Shown: one piece after another, positions 25,788-34,324 of the stretch
Position numbering within the stretch: position 1 is the first letter of the stretch
How the letters are laid out: each line of letters opens with the position of its first letter
Translations under genes and position numbers: made by a program
From: Dinoroseobacter sp049800775
Lineage (GTDB): Bacteria; Pseudomonadota; Alphaproteobacteria; Rhodobacterales; Rhodobacteraceae
NCBI RefSeq assembly: GCF_049800775.1
Contig: NZ_JBNAFR010000008.1
Location: 1-64,000 of the forward strand
Direction of reading: 5' to 3'
DNA: 64,000 bases
The notes under the pieces: model-generated
What the model was told of the DNA's origin: nothing
Database searches by the model: none
Seen by the model: the letters and a program-made list of their open reading frames with translations, nothing else

Positions 25788-26654
25788 TCAGGCCACCTCG
25801 GAGAGCGCAGCCTTGGGGCTGACGCCCAGGGCGGCGCAGACCTCGCGGGTCAGCTCGGGTTTGTTCAAGGTGTAGAAATGCAGATCCTCGACCCCGCCCT
25901 CGCGCAGCTCGGTGCACATCTCGGTGGCCAGCGCGATGGAGAGCAGCTCCTCGCGGCCATCGCGGGTGGCGGCGGCAAAGGCCTCGTCGAGCCAGGCAGG
26001 GACCTTGGTGCCGCAGCGCAGGGCGAAATTGCGGGCCTTGGTCCAGTTCTCGATCGGGAAGATGCCCGGGATGATTGGCGCATCGATCCCGGCGGCCACG
26101 CAGCGGTCGCGGAAGCGGAAGAATGTCTCGGCCTCGAAGAAGAACTGGGTGATCGCGGCGGAGGCCCCGGCGTCGATCTTGCGCTTGAGGTAATCCACAT
26201 CCGCCTGGGCGGTCGCTGCCTCCGGGTGCTGGTCCGGATAGGCGCCGACACGGATGTTGAACTTGCCAGTGGCTGCCAGAGCCTCGATCAGCTCGACCGA
26301 GCTGGCAAAGCCATCCCGGGCCGGGGTGAACCCGTCTGCGCCCTTGGGCGGGTCGCCGCGCAGGGCGACGATCTCGGTGACGCCCGCTGCCGCGTAGCCC
26401 TCGACGATCTCGAGGGTTTCGGCGCGGGTCGCCTCGACGCAGGTCAGGTGGGCGGCCACGTTCAGCCCGTAATTCTTGCCGATGGTGGCCACCGCGTCAT
26501 GGGTCAGCTTGCGCGTCGTGCCGCCCGCGCCATAGGTCACCGAGACGAAGCTCGGGTCGAGGGGCGCGAGGGTCTGGACCGTATCCCAGAGGCGGAAGGA
26601 GGCGGCGATGGATTGCGGCGGAAAGAATTCGAACGAGACGCGCGGCGCGGACAT
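25788..26654 (-). CDS. metF: 5,10-methylenetetrahydrofolate reductase
   Basis: A 288-residue FAD-dependent TIM-barrel enzyme that makes 5-methyl-THF for methionine synthesis. Family landmarks are SFEFFPPQ with catalytic Glu near residue 9, VTYGAGGTTR, HLTCVEATR, ALRGDPP and ITQFFFEAETFFRF. It is divergent from the metR-like gene, with a MetR-type box between them. Position and regulator together support the methionine role. Confidence 0.96.
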   Translation of the reverse strand: MSAPRVSFEFFPPQSIAASFRLWDTVQTLAPLDPSFVSVTYGAGGTTRKLTHDAVATIGKNYGLNVAAHLTCVEATRAETLEIVEGYAAAGVTEIVALRGDPPKGADGFTPARDGFASSVELIEALAATGKFNIRVGAYPDQHPEAATAQADVDYLKRKIDAGASAAITQFFFEAETFFRFRDRCVAAGIDAPIIPGIFPIENWTKARNFALRCGTKVPAWLDEAFAAATRDGREELLSIALATEMCTELREGGVEDLHFYTLNKPELTREVCAALGVSPKAALSEVA

Positions 26655-26703
26655 GAGATAATCCTGATCTTGGGTTGCAGGCTAGTTCGCACACTTGCCA
26701 ATC

Positions 26704-26716
26704 TGAGACAATTTCA
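26704..26716. promoter_or_regulatory. Candidate MetR box TGAGACAATTTCA
   Basis: It matches the TGAA-N5-TTCA MetR consensus with a single mismatch (TGAG). It lies in the 97-bp metF/metR divergent interval, in the AT-richest part, 36-48 bp upstream of the metR start. Confidence 0.55.
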
Positions 26717-26751
26717 TAATCTTCAAGATAAACATGAAGGCGGCTCAGGTC

Positions 26752-27696
26752 ATGCATCTGGAATTTCGACATCTGCGCACGGTCAAGGCGATCCACGAGG
26801 CGGGCGGGTTGGCCAAGGCCGCCGATATTCTGAACATCACGCAATCGGCTTTGTCACACCAGATCAAGGGGTTGGAGGATCAGGCCGGGCTAGAGCTCTT
26901 CGTGCGCCGGTCCAAGCCGCTGAAGCTTTCGGCGGCGGGGATGCGGCTCTTGCGGCTGGCCGAGCAGGTGCTGCCCCAGGTCGCAGCGCTGGAGGAGGAG
27001 TTCCGCGGGATCAAGGCGGGCAAGACCGGGCGGCTGCATATCGCGATCGAGTGCCATGCCTGTTTCGAGTGGCTCTTTCCCGTGCTGGAGCAGTTCCGCA
27101 AGGCCTGGCCCGATGTGGATGTGGATATCCGCCCGGGCCTGCAGTTTCAGGCCTTGCCCGCCCTGCAGCGCGAGGAGGTGGATCTGGTGATTTCCTCGGA
27201 CCCGGAGGATCTGCCCGGGATCGATTTCACGCCGCTCTTTGATTACGAGCCGGTTTTCGTGGCCTCCGCCGCCCATCCGCTGGCGCAGAAGCCCTATGTG
27301 GAGGCCGAGGATTTTCGCGATGAGCTGCTGATCACCTATCCGGTGGAGCGGGCGCGGCTGGATGTGTTCTCGGAGCTGCTGATTCCGGCGCGGATCGAGC
27401 CCCGGGCGCTTCGGCAGGTGGAGCTGACGGCGGTGATCTTGCTGCTGGTGGCGTCGAACCGGGGCGTTGCGGTGCTGCCGGATTGGGTGGTGCGCGAGGT
27501 ACGCTACAATTCCGACTACGTGACCCGGCCCCTGACAGAGGGTGGCGTGACCAAGCGGCTCTATGCCGCGACCCGGCGGGACGAGACCACCTTGCCCTTC
27601 ATGTCCCATGTGATCCGGCTGGCCCGGACCGAGCCGCTGAAATTGCAGAGGGCCGGGCAGGCTGAGGGGGCGGGAGCCTCCGGCGGGGATATTTAG
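26752..27696 (+). CDS. metR: LysR-family regulator, MetR
   Basis: A 314-residue LysR-type regulator. The N-terminal winged HTH runs through LEFRHLRTVKAIHEAGGL and ITQSALSHQIKGLE. The effector domain has TYPVERARLDVFSELLIPA and GVAVLPDWVVRE, close to homocysteine-responsive MetR. ATG 26752 is preferred (AAGGCGG upstream); ATG 26734 lacks a ribosome-binding site. The last codons (encoding ASGGDI) lie inside a copy of the dispersed 3' element, which supplies the stop codon. Confidence 0.9.
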   Translation: MHLEFRHLRTVKAIHEAGGLAKAADILNITQSALSHQIKGLEDQAGLELFVRRSKPLKLSAAGMRLLRLAEQVLPQVAALEEEFRGIKAGKTGRLHIAIECHACFEWLFPVLEQFRKAWPDVDVDIRPGLQFQALPALQREEVDLVISSDPEDLPGIDFTPLFDYEPVFVASAAHPLAQKPYVEAEDFRDELLITYPVERARLDVFSELLIPARIEPRALRQVELTAVILLLVASNRGVAVLPDWVVREVRYNSDYVTRPLTEGGVTKRLYAATRRDETTLPFMSHVIRLARTEPLKLQRAGQAEGAGASGGDI

Positions 27697-27705
27697 AGAC
27701 TTAAG
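27674..27705 (+). repeat. Dispersed 3'-end element, copy 2 (overlaps metR stop)
   Basis: GCCTCCGGCGGGGATATTT followed by AGAGACTTAAG, in the same orientation as metR; the metR TAG (27694-27696) lies within it. Confidence 0.7.
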
Positions 27706-27708
27706 ATC

Positions 27709-28716
27709 TCAGGTGCTGCGCGCTGCGGGCAGGATGGTGCCATCGATCAGCCTCATCAGCGCGCCGAAATAGCCGCCGGAGCGGGCGGGGCGCGTGGGGT
27801 CGGAGGTGATCGCGATGGTGAGCGCGCGCTCGGGCAGGATGCAGAGGATCTGGCCGCCATAGCCGCGGGCGAGCAGGAAGCGGGCACCATCGGCGCGCCC
27901 CAGAAACCAGCCATAGCCATAGGCCAGACCGGAAAAGCGCGAGCGCGTGCGCGGCTGGGCCGAGGCGGTGATCCAGTCGGCGCTGATCACCGGGGCCCCG
28001 TTCCCGGTGCCGCCCTCGCGGACCATCTCGCCGATGCGCAGCAGATCCGCCGGGCGCAGGGCCATTTCGTTGCCGCCCAGATAGTAGCCTTGGGGATCGC
28101 GGGTCCAGGCCGGGATCTCGATCCCGAGCGGGCTGCCGATCCGGTCGCGCATCTGGGCCAGCAGGCTCATCCCCGTGGCCTCTGCCAGCGCAGCACCCAG
28201 CACGTGGAAGCTGCCGGTGGAATAGAGCATGCCCTGTCCGGGCTGGCCCACTTGCGGGCGCGACAGGGCATCGGCGACCCAGTTCGGGCTTGCGACCCAG
28301 CCGCCGTAATTGGCACCCGAGGTGCGCTCCAGCCCGGTTTGCATGGTCACCAGGTCCGCCATGGTGAGATCCGGCACGATGGGCGTCGCCCCTTGCGGGA
28401 TCAGCCCGGGGGCGATCTCGGCCAGGCGGGTGGCGGGGCCCGGGATCTCGCCCCGGTCGATGGCCGCGCCGAGCAGGAGGGCGACGAGGGATTTCGACAC
28501 GGATTTGATCGGCGCGGGGCGGCTCAGGGCCGGGCCGCGAAACGCCTCGGCCAGCACGGTCTCGCCCCGGTGGGCAATGGTGAGGCTGTGGAGCTGATCG
28601 AGCCGGCGCGCGGCCTCGGCCACGCCGTCCCAGGACGCATTGGCGCGGGCCGGGGGCGCGATCAGGGCGGCGGAGGTCAGGGTGAGGGCGGCGCGACGGG
28701 TCAACATCCCCTTCAT
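27709..28716 (-). CDS. Exported serine hydrolase, beta-lactamase/penicillin-binding-protein class C fold
   Basis: A 335-residue protein with a Tat-like signal (LTRRAALTLTSAALIAPPARA). The SxxK motif is SVSK in PIKSVSKSLVAL (about residue 75), with a downstream YSTGSFHVLG block in the place of the Tyr motif, and a C-terminal RGYGGQ in the place of the third motif. Likely a peptidase or esterase rather than a true beta-lactamase. ATG 28716 was chosen; ATG 28707 is also possible. The frame is open further upstream, but that part lies antisense to the next gene. Confidence 0.8.
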   Translation of the reverse strand: MKGMLTRRAALTLTSAALIAPPARANASWDGVAEAARRLDQLHSLTIAHRGETVLAEAFRGPALSRPAPIKSVSKSLVALLLGAAIDRGEIPGPATRLAEIAPGLIPQGATPIVPDLTMADLVTMQTGLERTSGANYGGWVASPNWVADALSRPQVGQPGQGMLYSTGSFHVLGAALAEATGMSLLAQMRDRIGSPLGIEIPAWTRDPQGYYLGGNEMALRPADLLRIGEMVREGGTGNGAPVISADWITASAQPRTRSRFSGLAYGYGWFLGRADGARFLLARGYGGQILCILPERALTIAITSDPTRPARSGGYFGALMRLIDGTILPAARST

Positions 28717-28821
28717 ATGGGTGTGGCTCGGGGCAAAACCAGCCATCGGCGGCGGTGTTTGGGGGTTGGCAGCGCGCAGCCCCGGGTCTATAGCCATGCG
28801 CTGGAATTCAGGAGGCCGGGA

Positions 28822-29616
28822 ATGGCGATTGGAAGTGCAAATCTCAACGTGATGATCAAGGCCGCGCGGGCCGCGGGGCGCAGCCTCGTGAAGGATTTTC
28901 GCGAGGTTGAGAACCTCCAGGCCTCGATGAAGGGGGCGGGCGATTTCGTGAGCCGCGCGGATCTTCGCGCCCAGGAGATCCTCGAGACCGAGCTGCGCGA
29001 GGCGCGGCCGACTTACGGCTGGCTGGCCGAGGAGAGCAAGGCCGAGGTGATGGGCGCGGACCCGACCCGGCGCTGGATCGTGGACCCGCTGGACGGGACG
29101 ACGAACTTCCTGCACGGGATGCCCCATTGGGCGGTGTCGATCGCGCTGGAGCATAAGGGCGAGGTGGTCGCCGGGGTCGTGTTCGATGCGGCCAAGGACG
29201 AGATGTTTTTCGCAGAGAAGGGGCAGGGCGCCTGGATGAACCAAACGCGGATGCGGGTCTCGTCGCGCCGGGCGATGATCGAGTCGGTCTTTGCCACGGG
29301 CCTGCCTTTTGCGAACAACAAGTACCTGCCGGCAACGCTGGGCGATCTGGGGCAGATCCTGCCGCAATGCGCGGGCGTGCGGCGTTGGGGGGCGGCGGCG
29401 CTCGATCTCGCCTATGTGGCGGCGGGCCGCTACGAGGGCTTCTGGGAGCGTGGGTTGAAACCGTGGGATATCGCGGCGGGCATCGTGCTGGTGCGCGAGG
29501 CGGGCGGGCTGGTGGAGCCGATCCGCGAGGGGCAGTCCATGCTCGAGGACGGGCATATCCTTGCGGCCAACGAGCCGATCTTCGGCAAGTTCGCCCAGAC
29601 CATCCGCGCGCGCTGA
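28822..29616 (+). CDS. suhB: Inositol monophosphatase family protein, SuhB-like
   Basis: A 264-residue Mg-dependent phosphatase. The metal-site motifs are WLAEES, then WIVDPLDGTTNFLHGMPHW, and the C-terminal signature WERGLKPWDIAAGIVLVREAGG. Family members hydrolyse inositol monophosphate, and SuhB also binds the rRNA antitermination complex. ATG 28822 follows AGGAGG (28810-28815). A 6-bp hairpin CGGGCC/GGCCCG lies just after the stop. Confidence 0.9.
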   Translation: MAIGSANLNVMIKAARAAGRSLVKDFREVENLQASMKGAGDFVSRADLRAQEILETELREARPTYGWLAEESKAEVMGADPTRRWIVDPLDGTTNFLHGMPHWAVSIALEHKGEVVAGVVFDAAKDEMFFAEKGQGAWMNQTRMRVSSRRAMIESVFATGLPFANNKYLPATLGDLGQILPQCAGVRRWGAAALDLAYVAAGRYEGFWERGLKPWDIAAGIVLVREAGGLVEPIREGQSMLEDGHILAANEPIFGKFAQTIRAR

Positions 29617-29651
29617 GCCCGGACGGGCCGCAGGCCCGCCGAACGCAGGGT

Positions 29652-30038
29652 TTAGCGGGGGGCAGAATCCGACACGTGGTTCACGCCGTCTGCCCAGGGC
29701 ACTTCGCCCAGATCGCGCGGGTTCACGCCGTCGAGGGCTGCGGCATTCACCCCGTATTCCGTCGGATCCGAGCGCCGTTGATGGTGGGTGTAGATCCCGC
29801 AGATCCCGCAGAAGTAATGCTTCGCGGTGCCCGTGCCCCAAGTGTAGAGCCGCAGCGCCTCTGCGCCCTGCACGACCCGCAAATCCGGCAGCTTGACCGA
29901 GACCGCGATGGCCCCGCGCCTGCGACAGAAGGAGCAGTCGCAGCGCCGCGCCGTGCGGAACCCGTCCGCGAGCCGCAGCTCCAGAACAACGGCGCCGCAA
30001 TGGCAGGACAGGCGGGTCGGGGGCTCGGGTCGGGTCAT
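29652..30038 (-). CDS. GFA/CENP-V family zinc protein
   Basis: A 128-residue member of the glutathione-dependent formaldehyde-activating (GFA) fold. Zinc ligands are visible as SCHCGA, CDCSFC and FCGICG. Activity toward S-hydroxymethyl-glutathione is not assured for this family. Its start overlaps the rhomboid gene stop by 4 nt, so the two are translationally coupled. Confidence 0.88.
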   Translation of the reverse strand: MTRPEPPTRLSCHCGAVVLELRLADGFRTARRCDCSFCRRRGAIAVSVKLPDLRVVQGAEALRLYTWGTGTAKHYFCGICGIYTHHQRRSDPTEYGVNAAALDGVNPRDLGEVPWADGVNHVSDSAPR

Positions 30039-30781
30039 CGGCGGCGTCTTACCTTGGGAATGCGGGTCGAAACACGGCGGTAGCGTGCCTCAGGATGATC
30101 CGGATGACCATGGGTCCGACGCCAGAACCCCGGACCGCCCAATTTCAGCCAGAGCGGCAGGATCATCACCAGCCCGGCCAGGAACCCGCCCGCATGGGCC
30201 CAATAGGCCACGCCGCCGCTGCCCGCGGGGGTGGCGGCCCCGGAAAACACCTGCATCGCGAACCACACCGTCAGGACAATGCCCGCCGGGATCGGGATGA
30301 TCTTGAAGATGATCACGATGATGAACAACACATCCACCCGTGCCTTGGGATAGAGCAAGAGATACCCGCCCAGCACGCCGGCAATCGCGCCCGAGGCCCC
30401 GACCATGGGGATCGGACTGTTCGGGGCCGAGATCACCTGCGCCAGCCCGGCCCCCACGCCGCTCAGCAGGTAGAACCCCAGAAAGGTCCCATGGCCCAAT
30501 TCGTCCTCAAGATTGTCGCCGAACACCCATAGAAACAGCATATTGCCCAGCAGATGCATGATCCCGCCATGGAGAAACATGGAGGTGAAGATGTTCGCAA
30601 CCCCGCCCCCCGACGAGAGCTCGGCGGGCACAAGGCCCCAGGTCAGAAAGACCTGGGTCGAGGCCCGCGCATCCCCGAGAATGGGGAAATATGACAGGAA
30701 GACCATCACATTGATCGCGATCAGCGCGAGGGTGACATAGGGTGTGCGTTCGGACGGATTGTGGTCGCGGATGGGAAACAT
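30035..30781 (-). CDS. Rhomboid-family intramembrane serine protease
   Basis: A 248-residue membrane protein with about six helices. The catalytic serine lies in PMVGASGAIAGVLGG and the catalytic histidine in YWAHAGGFLAG; the first-loop FTSMFLHGGIMHLLGNM and LWVFGDNLED are typical of the bacterial rhomboids often annotated near GFA proteins. A basic cytoplasmic tail follows the last helix. Confidence 0.92.
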   Translation of the reverse strand: MFPIRDHNPSERTPYVTLALIAINVMVFLSYFPILGDARASTQVFLTWGLVPAELSSGGGVANIFTSMFLHGGIMHLLGNMLFLWVFGDNLEDELGHGTFLGFYLLSGVGAGLAQVISAPNSPIPMVGASGAIAGVLGGYLLLYPKARVDVLFIIVIIFKIIPIPAGIVLTVWFAMQVFSGAATPAGSGGVAYWAHAGGFLAGLVMILPLWLKLGGPGFWRRTHGHPDHPEARYRRVSTRIPKVRRRR

Positions 30782-30877
30782 GGGGCAGGAGGTGCGCCTC
30801 TGCGCGGCTCAGGTCAAGGGGGCGCGCTCGCGGGCGCGGGATTTGACCCGGCCCGGATTTGCGCCAAGTCTCGCGCC

Positions 30878-31453
30878 ATGGCCCATATTCGTCCCGCGTA
30901 TCTTTGCGCCCCGCTTCTCTGTCTTGCCCTCGCGACCCCGGCTCTGGCCGACAGCTGCGCGCCCGTGCGCGATCGCAGCGTCGAGATCGCCCAGATCCAT
31001 GACCGGTTGCAATCGGCCCCCTCCGAGGCTGCGGCGCGTCCGCTGACCATCGCCCTCTGGCAGGTCTGGACCGAGGCCCCGGATGCCGCCGCGCAGCAGC
31101 TTCTGGACCGGGGCATGGCGCAACGCCAGAGCTATGATTTCGCTGGCGCGGTCGAGACCTTCACGGCGCTCATCGCGCTGTGCCCGGACTATGCCGAGGG
31201 CTGGAACCAGCGCGCCTTCGCCCGGTTCCTGCAGGAGGATTACGAGCCCGCCCTGGCGGATCTGGACGAGGCCCTGGCGCGCAGCCCGACCCATACGGCG
31301 GCCATGTCTGGCAAGGCCCTCACGCTGATCCGGATGGGCCGCGCCTTGCAGGCCCAGGCGGTGCTGCGCGAGGCGGTGGCGCTGAACCCGTGGCTGCCCG
31401 AACGGGTCTATCTCGCCGCCCCCACGGAGACGCCCGAAGGCCAGGAACTCTAG
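30878..31453 (+). CDS. Exported TPR-repeat protein
   Basis: A 191-residue protein with a signal peptide (cleavage after PALA, about residue 24) and two to three tetratricopeptide repeats, for example FAGAVETFTALIALCPDYAEGWNQ and YEPALADLDEALARSPTH. It is presumably a periplasmic scaffold. No partner can be named. Confidence 0.75.
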   Translation: MAHIRPAYLCAPLLCLALATPALADSCAPVRDRSVEIAQIHDRLQSAPSEAAARPLTIALWQVWTEAPDAAAQQLLDRGMAQRQSYDFAGAVETFTALIALCPDYAEGWNQRAFARFLQEDYEPALADLDEALARSPTHTAAMSGKALTLIRMGRALQAQAVLREAVALNPWLPERVYLAAPTETPEGQEL

Positions 31454-31507
31454 CGGCGATTTTTCCGGTTGCACCATGTCCGCGCGCGTCCTAGCCAAGA
31501 GACAGCC

Positions 31508-31593
31508 GCGGGCGTGATGGAATGGTAGACATATCGGACTTAAAATCCGAAGGCCTTTGTGCCGTGTGGGTTCGAGTCCCACCGCCCGTACCA
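31508..31593 (+). tRNA. tRNA-Leu (anticodon TAA)
   Basis: A class II (long variable arm) tRNA with acceptor GCGGGCG/CGCCCGT, anticodon loop in CGGACTTAAAATCCG giving TAA, T-arm GGGTTCGAGTCCC, A73 and encoded CCA. Confidence 0.95.
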
Positions 31594-31657
31594 GACCTCG
31601 CCCGGCAGGCCCTTTTTCAGACAGATGGTTGCGATGTCGCGCCAAACGATAGCGCGT

Positions 31658-31745
31658 CGCGCGCCTGAGGGCGCGCGCCTTGTCCGATGCCAGACCGCCG
31701 CCGCCGCGCCCTTTGGGGCGCGGGATTGCCCCGCCCGAGCGGGGC
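31658..31745. other. Three consecutive GC-rich hairpins between tRNA-Leu and the J-domain gene
   Basis: Stems at 31658-31677 (CGCGCGCC/GGCGCGCG), 31705-31722 (CGCGCCC/GGGCGCG) and 31728-31745 (GCCCCGC/GCGGGGC). All have 4-nt loops and none has a U-run. The last lies 4 nt from the convergent J-domain gene's stop, so it may act as a 3'-end structure. Confidence 0.55.
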
Positions 31746-31748
31746 CTC

Positions 31749-32378
31749 TCAGCCCTTGAAGTTGCGGCTGTCCTTGATCTGGTCCCAGGCCCAGACGACC
31801 TCTTGCAGCTTCTCTTCATCGCTGCGGTCGCCCCCGTTCATATCAGGATGAAGAACCTTGATTAGGGCTTTGTAAGACTTGCGAATTTCCGGCTTGGTCC
31901 AGTGGTCTTTCGCCTCGAGAATCTCGATGGCGCGACGTTCGGTCGGTGGCAGGCGCCGGGTGCCGGTGATGGATTTTCCAGGGTTCCGGGTCGCGTTCTC
32001 GCCGAGCACCTGATGGGGATCATCCACGCCGAGCCGCGCCCAGGCGCGCTCTTCCGTGGACTTCTTAAAGGGCTTGGTCTCCCGATCCCAGACCCGGTCC
32101 TTGTCCATGCGCCGGGCCATCTCTTCCTCGGACTGGCCGTTGAAGAAATTCCATTTCAGATTGTACTCGCGCGCATGCTTCTGACAGAACCACAGATATT
32201 CATCGAGGCTGTCGGGGGATTTCGGCGCGCGATACTTGCCCGCTTCGGTGCAGCCCTCATGCTCGCATTGCCGCGTGGAGGTCTCGGAAGCGCCGGACAT
32301 GCCGCGGCGACCGCGGGGATTCTTCTTCTTGGAGGACGATACGGACATATCGAACCCGAAGGGATCACTCTTGGACAT
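31749..32378 (-). CDS. C-terminal J-domain protein with an N-terminal Cys cluster
   Basis: A 209-residue co-chaperone-like protein. A J domain is at the extreme C-terminus (residues about 145-205) with IRKSYKALIKVLHPDMNGGD containing the HPD motif. The N-terminal half has a possible zinc site (CEHEGC, then FCQKH). Such proteins are common in alphaproteobacteria upstream of bolA. It would stimulate a DnaK-type chaperone; the client is unknown. It is divergent from bolA. Confidence 0.85.
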   Translation of the reverse strand: MSKSDPFGFDMSVSSSKKKNPRGRRGMSGASETSTRQCEHEGCTEAGKYRAPKSPDSLDEYLWFCQKHAREYNLKWNFFNGQSEEEMARRMDKDRVWDRETKPFKKSTEERAWARLGVDDPHQVLGENATRNPGKSITGTRRLPPTERRAIEILEAKDHWTKPEIRKSYKALIKVLHPDMNGGDRSDEEKLQEVVWAWDQIKDSRNFKG

Positions 32379-32450
32379 GGCACCTCACTTTTCGACTCGG
32401 AGATGAGAGTTTAATGCTTTGTCCGAGCAAGCAAAGAGGATTGCGACAAA

Positions 32451-32708
32451 ATGGGTGTGAAAACCGAGATCGAAGGCAAGCTTGAGGCAGCGTTTGCCCC
32501 CCGCATCCTGGAGGTGGTCGATGACAGCGAGTCCCATCGCGGTCATGCGGGCTATCAGGAGGGGGGCGAGAGCCATTGGAATGTGCATATCGCCTCCGGG
32601 CGGTTCGAAGGGATGAGCCGCATCGCACGGCACCGGGCGGTCCATGAGGCGCTCGGGGCGGATCTGGTCGGGCGCATTCACGCGCTTGCCCTGAAGATCG
32701 AGGTCTGA
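32451..32708 (+). CDS. bolA: BolA-family protein
   Basis: An 85-residue class II KH-fold protein. The loop and helix with SHRGHAGYQEGGESHWNV and the conserved RHRAVHEAL segment identify BolA, which partners monothiol glutaredoxins in Fe-S trafficking and can bind DNA. Confidence 0.93.
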   Translation: MGVKTEIEGKLEAAFAPRILEVVDDSESHRGHAGYQEGGESHWNVHIASGRFEGMSRIARHRAVHEALGADLVGRIHALALKIEV

Positions 32709-32714
32709 CGCGCC

Positions 32715-33344
32715 CTAGCGTTCGGAGGAGGGCGGCGTGTCGTCGTCATCCCCCGGGCGGGTGCCTTTCATGGAGTTGAGCACGGTCAGTGTCTCGGGCG
32801 CGATGCGGTCCACGCGTCGCGGTTCGATCCGGGCATCGGCGAAAGTGGGCACGCGCTTGGGGCCCGGCGGCGTCTCGGAAGGGGCCTCGGTCCGGGGCTG
32901 CGGTGCCGGAGGTTCCGGTGCGGCCACTTTGGGGGCGGCCGGGGCCGCTACGGGTGGTGTCGGGGGCTCGGGCGTCGGGGCCACCTGTGCAGGGGGCTCT
33001 GGCGCGGGGGACGGTGCCGGCGGGGCTGCCGGAGCGACCGGAGGGGTCTCACCCGGCGCAGGCAATAGCTGCAGCGGCGGCTCAGCGCCCCCGGTTTCGG
33101 GCTGCGCGGCAACCGGGTGCAACGGGCGGCGGAACACCAGAAGCGTCTGGAACCGCGTGGTGCGCGAGGTCAGTCCGCTGCGCTCTTCACAGGGCAGGGT
33201 GTCGGCCCGCACATACTCCCACCCCTCGGTGGCGGTCTGGTTCATCACCTCGGAAATGGTGGCGGCAAATCGATCCTCGACCGTCTTCAGACCCTTGCGT
33301 TTGAGGGGTCGTGTCGGAGCCGGAATGGCCTTGTATTCATACAT
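32715..33344 (-). CDS. DUF4177-like protein with a long proline/alanine-rich tail
   Basis: A 209-residue protein. Residues 1-75 (MYEYKAIPAP ... FQTLLVFRRP) resemble DUF4177 domains. Residues 80-165 are a low-complexity Pro/Ala/Glu linker. The C-terminus has the conserved-looking FADARIEPRRVDRIAPETLTV in pieces. ATG 33344 follows GGAACAGCGGAG. It is convergent with bolA (6 bp apart). Function is unknown. Confidence 0.65.
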   Translation of the reverse strand: MYEYKAIPAPTRPLKRKGLKTVEDRFAATISEVMNQTATEGWEYVRADTLPCEERSGLTSRTTRFQTLLVFRRPLHPVAAQPETGGAEPPLQLLPAPGETPPVAPAAPPAPSPAPEPPAQVAPTPEPPTPPVAAPAAPKVAAPEPPAPQPRTEAPSETPPGPKRVPTFADARIEPRRVDRIAPETLTVLNSMKGTRPGDDDDTPPSSER

Positions 33345-33694
33345 CTCCGCTGTTCCTTTTCTGCGCCGCGGCGGCACGGTATCAGGCCCGTTTCCGAGCG
33401 CAAGGGGCGGTGTCCGCGCACGCTGCACCGCCGAATCATTGGGGCGGTTTTCCGCAGATGCACGGCAGATCCCGCCGAGCCTCCGATCCTAGTCGTGCAT
33501 CAGCGCAAAACAATGCGGGAGCGGCTACGGCATTGTTCGTGAGCTGGGAGGCTGGCGTCTCAAAAACTACGCATTTGTCGAAAAATTGCCCTGATTCAGG
33601 TTTACACAACGTTAGCAAACTTGTTCGAAACCGCGCGTTAACCTAAAGTAGCTCTAGCAGGTGTGTCACTTGTGAGTAACTAAGAGGGTAACCG
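33345..33694. other. Gene-free 350-bp divergent region
   Basis: It separates two divergent genes. The right half (about 33550-33690) is clearly AT-richer and ends in the AAGAGGG ribosome-binding site of the VPLPA gene, so a promoter probably lies there. No convincing gene, tRNA or strong hairpin was seen; short open frames here lack codon bias typical of the neighbours. Confidence 0.6.
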
Positions 33695-34240
33695 ATGAAC
33701 TTAAAACCTTTAGCAATTGCTGCTTTAGGTCTGGCCTTGCCTGGTGCGGCAAGCGCTCTGACTGAAAGTGGTAACATCCAATCCGGCGATACCGTGGATC
33801 TCCTCGCGTCGGGCTATTCCTACAACGCTGTCTTCACGGATGCTGACCTGGGCGGAACTCTGACATTTACGTTCGAGAACACCTCCATGTCGAATGCGGC
33901 ATTCGCGCTGAAGTCCACGACGATCAACCAGATCACGCTGGGCTCCAACTCGGCAATGTTCATGGGCGGCGTCACCACGACGTTCGGCTCCGACGTTGCA
34001 ATGACGGCAGAAGCAAAGTCTGACGACATCGACTTCACGGCCGTTGTTGGCGCAGGCGAAAGCATCACGCTGACCTATGCCTATGGCGATCCGGAAATCG
34101 TTGGTAGCGGTATCGCACCGGAAATCGACTTCCTGATCCTGGCCGAGATCGTTCCGATCCCGCTGCCGGCTGGTGGTCTGCTGCTGGGCGGTGCGCTGCT
34201 CGGTGCCGGTGCTCTGCGGAGCCGTCGCAAGGCTGCCTAA
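33695..34240 (+). CDS. VPLPA-CTERM sorted surface protein
   Basis: A 181-residue exported protein. It has a signal peptide (ending SALTES, about residue 22), a Ser/Thr/Asn-rich beta-type middle, and a C-terminal sorting signal VPIPLPAGGLLLGGALLGAG followed by RSRRKAA. This tail (motif, hydrophobic helix, arginine cluster) is the Rhodobacterales VPLPA-CTERM variant of PEP-CTERM, processed by an exosortase that is not in this window. It has its own promoter region and terminator. Codon use is less GC-rich than the neighbours. Confidence 0.85.
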   Translation: MNLKPLAIAALGLALPGAASALTESGNIQSGDTVDLLASGYSYNAVFTDADLGGTLTFTFENTSMSNAAFALKSTTINQITLGSNSAMFMGGVTTTFGSDVAMTAEAKSDDIDFTAVVGAGESITLTYAYGDPEIVGSGIAPEIDFLILAEIVPIPLPAGGLLLGGALLGAGALRSRRKAA

Positions 34241-34277
34241 GCGCAGACTGCGGAGTATATATATGACGACGGAAAGA

Positions 34278-34306
34278 GGCGGGCCCGAACGGGTGCCGCC
34301 TTTTTT
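34278..34306 (+). terminator. Rho-independent terminator after the VPLPA-CTERM gene
   Basis: Nested stem GGCGG/CCGCC with inner CCCG/CGGG, followed by TTTTTT. Confidence 0.85.
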
Positions 34307-34324
34307 CATGGGCGCGTCGGCGGT

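Noticed and set aside
27709..30000. 763-codon minus-strand frame joining the serine hydrolase to upstream sequence
   Set aside because: The part upstream of 28716 is antisense to the inositol-monophosphatase gene and lacks family features; only the Tat-signal start was kept.
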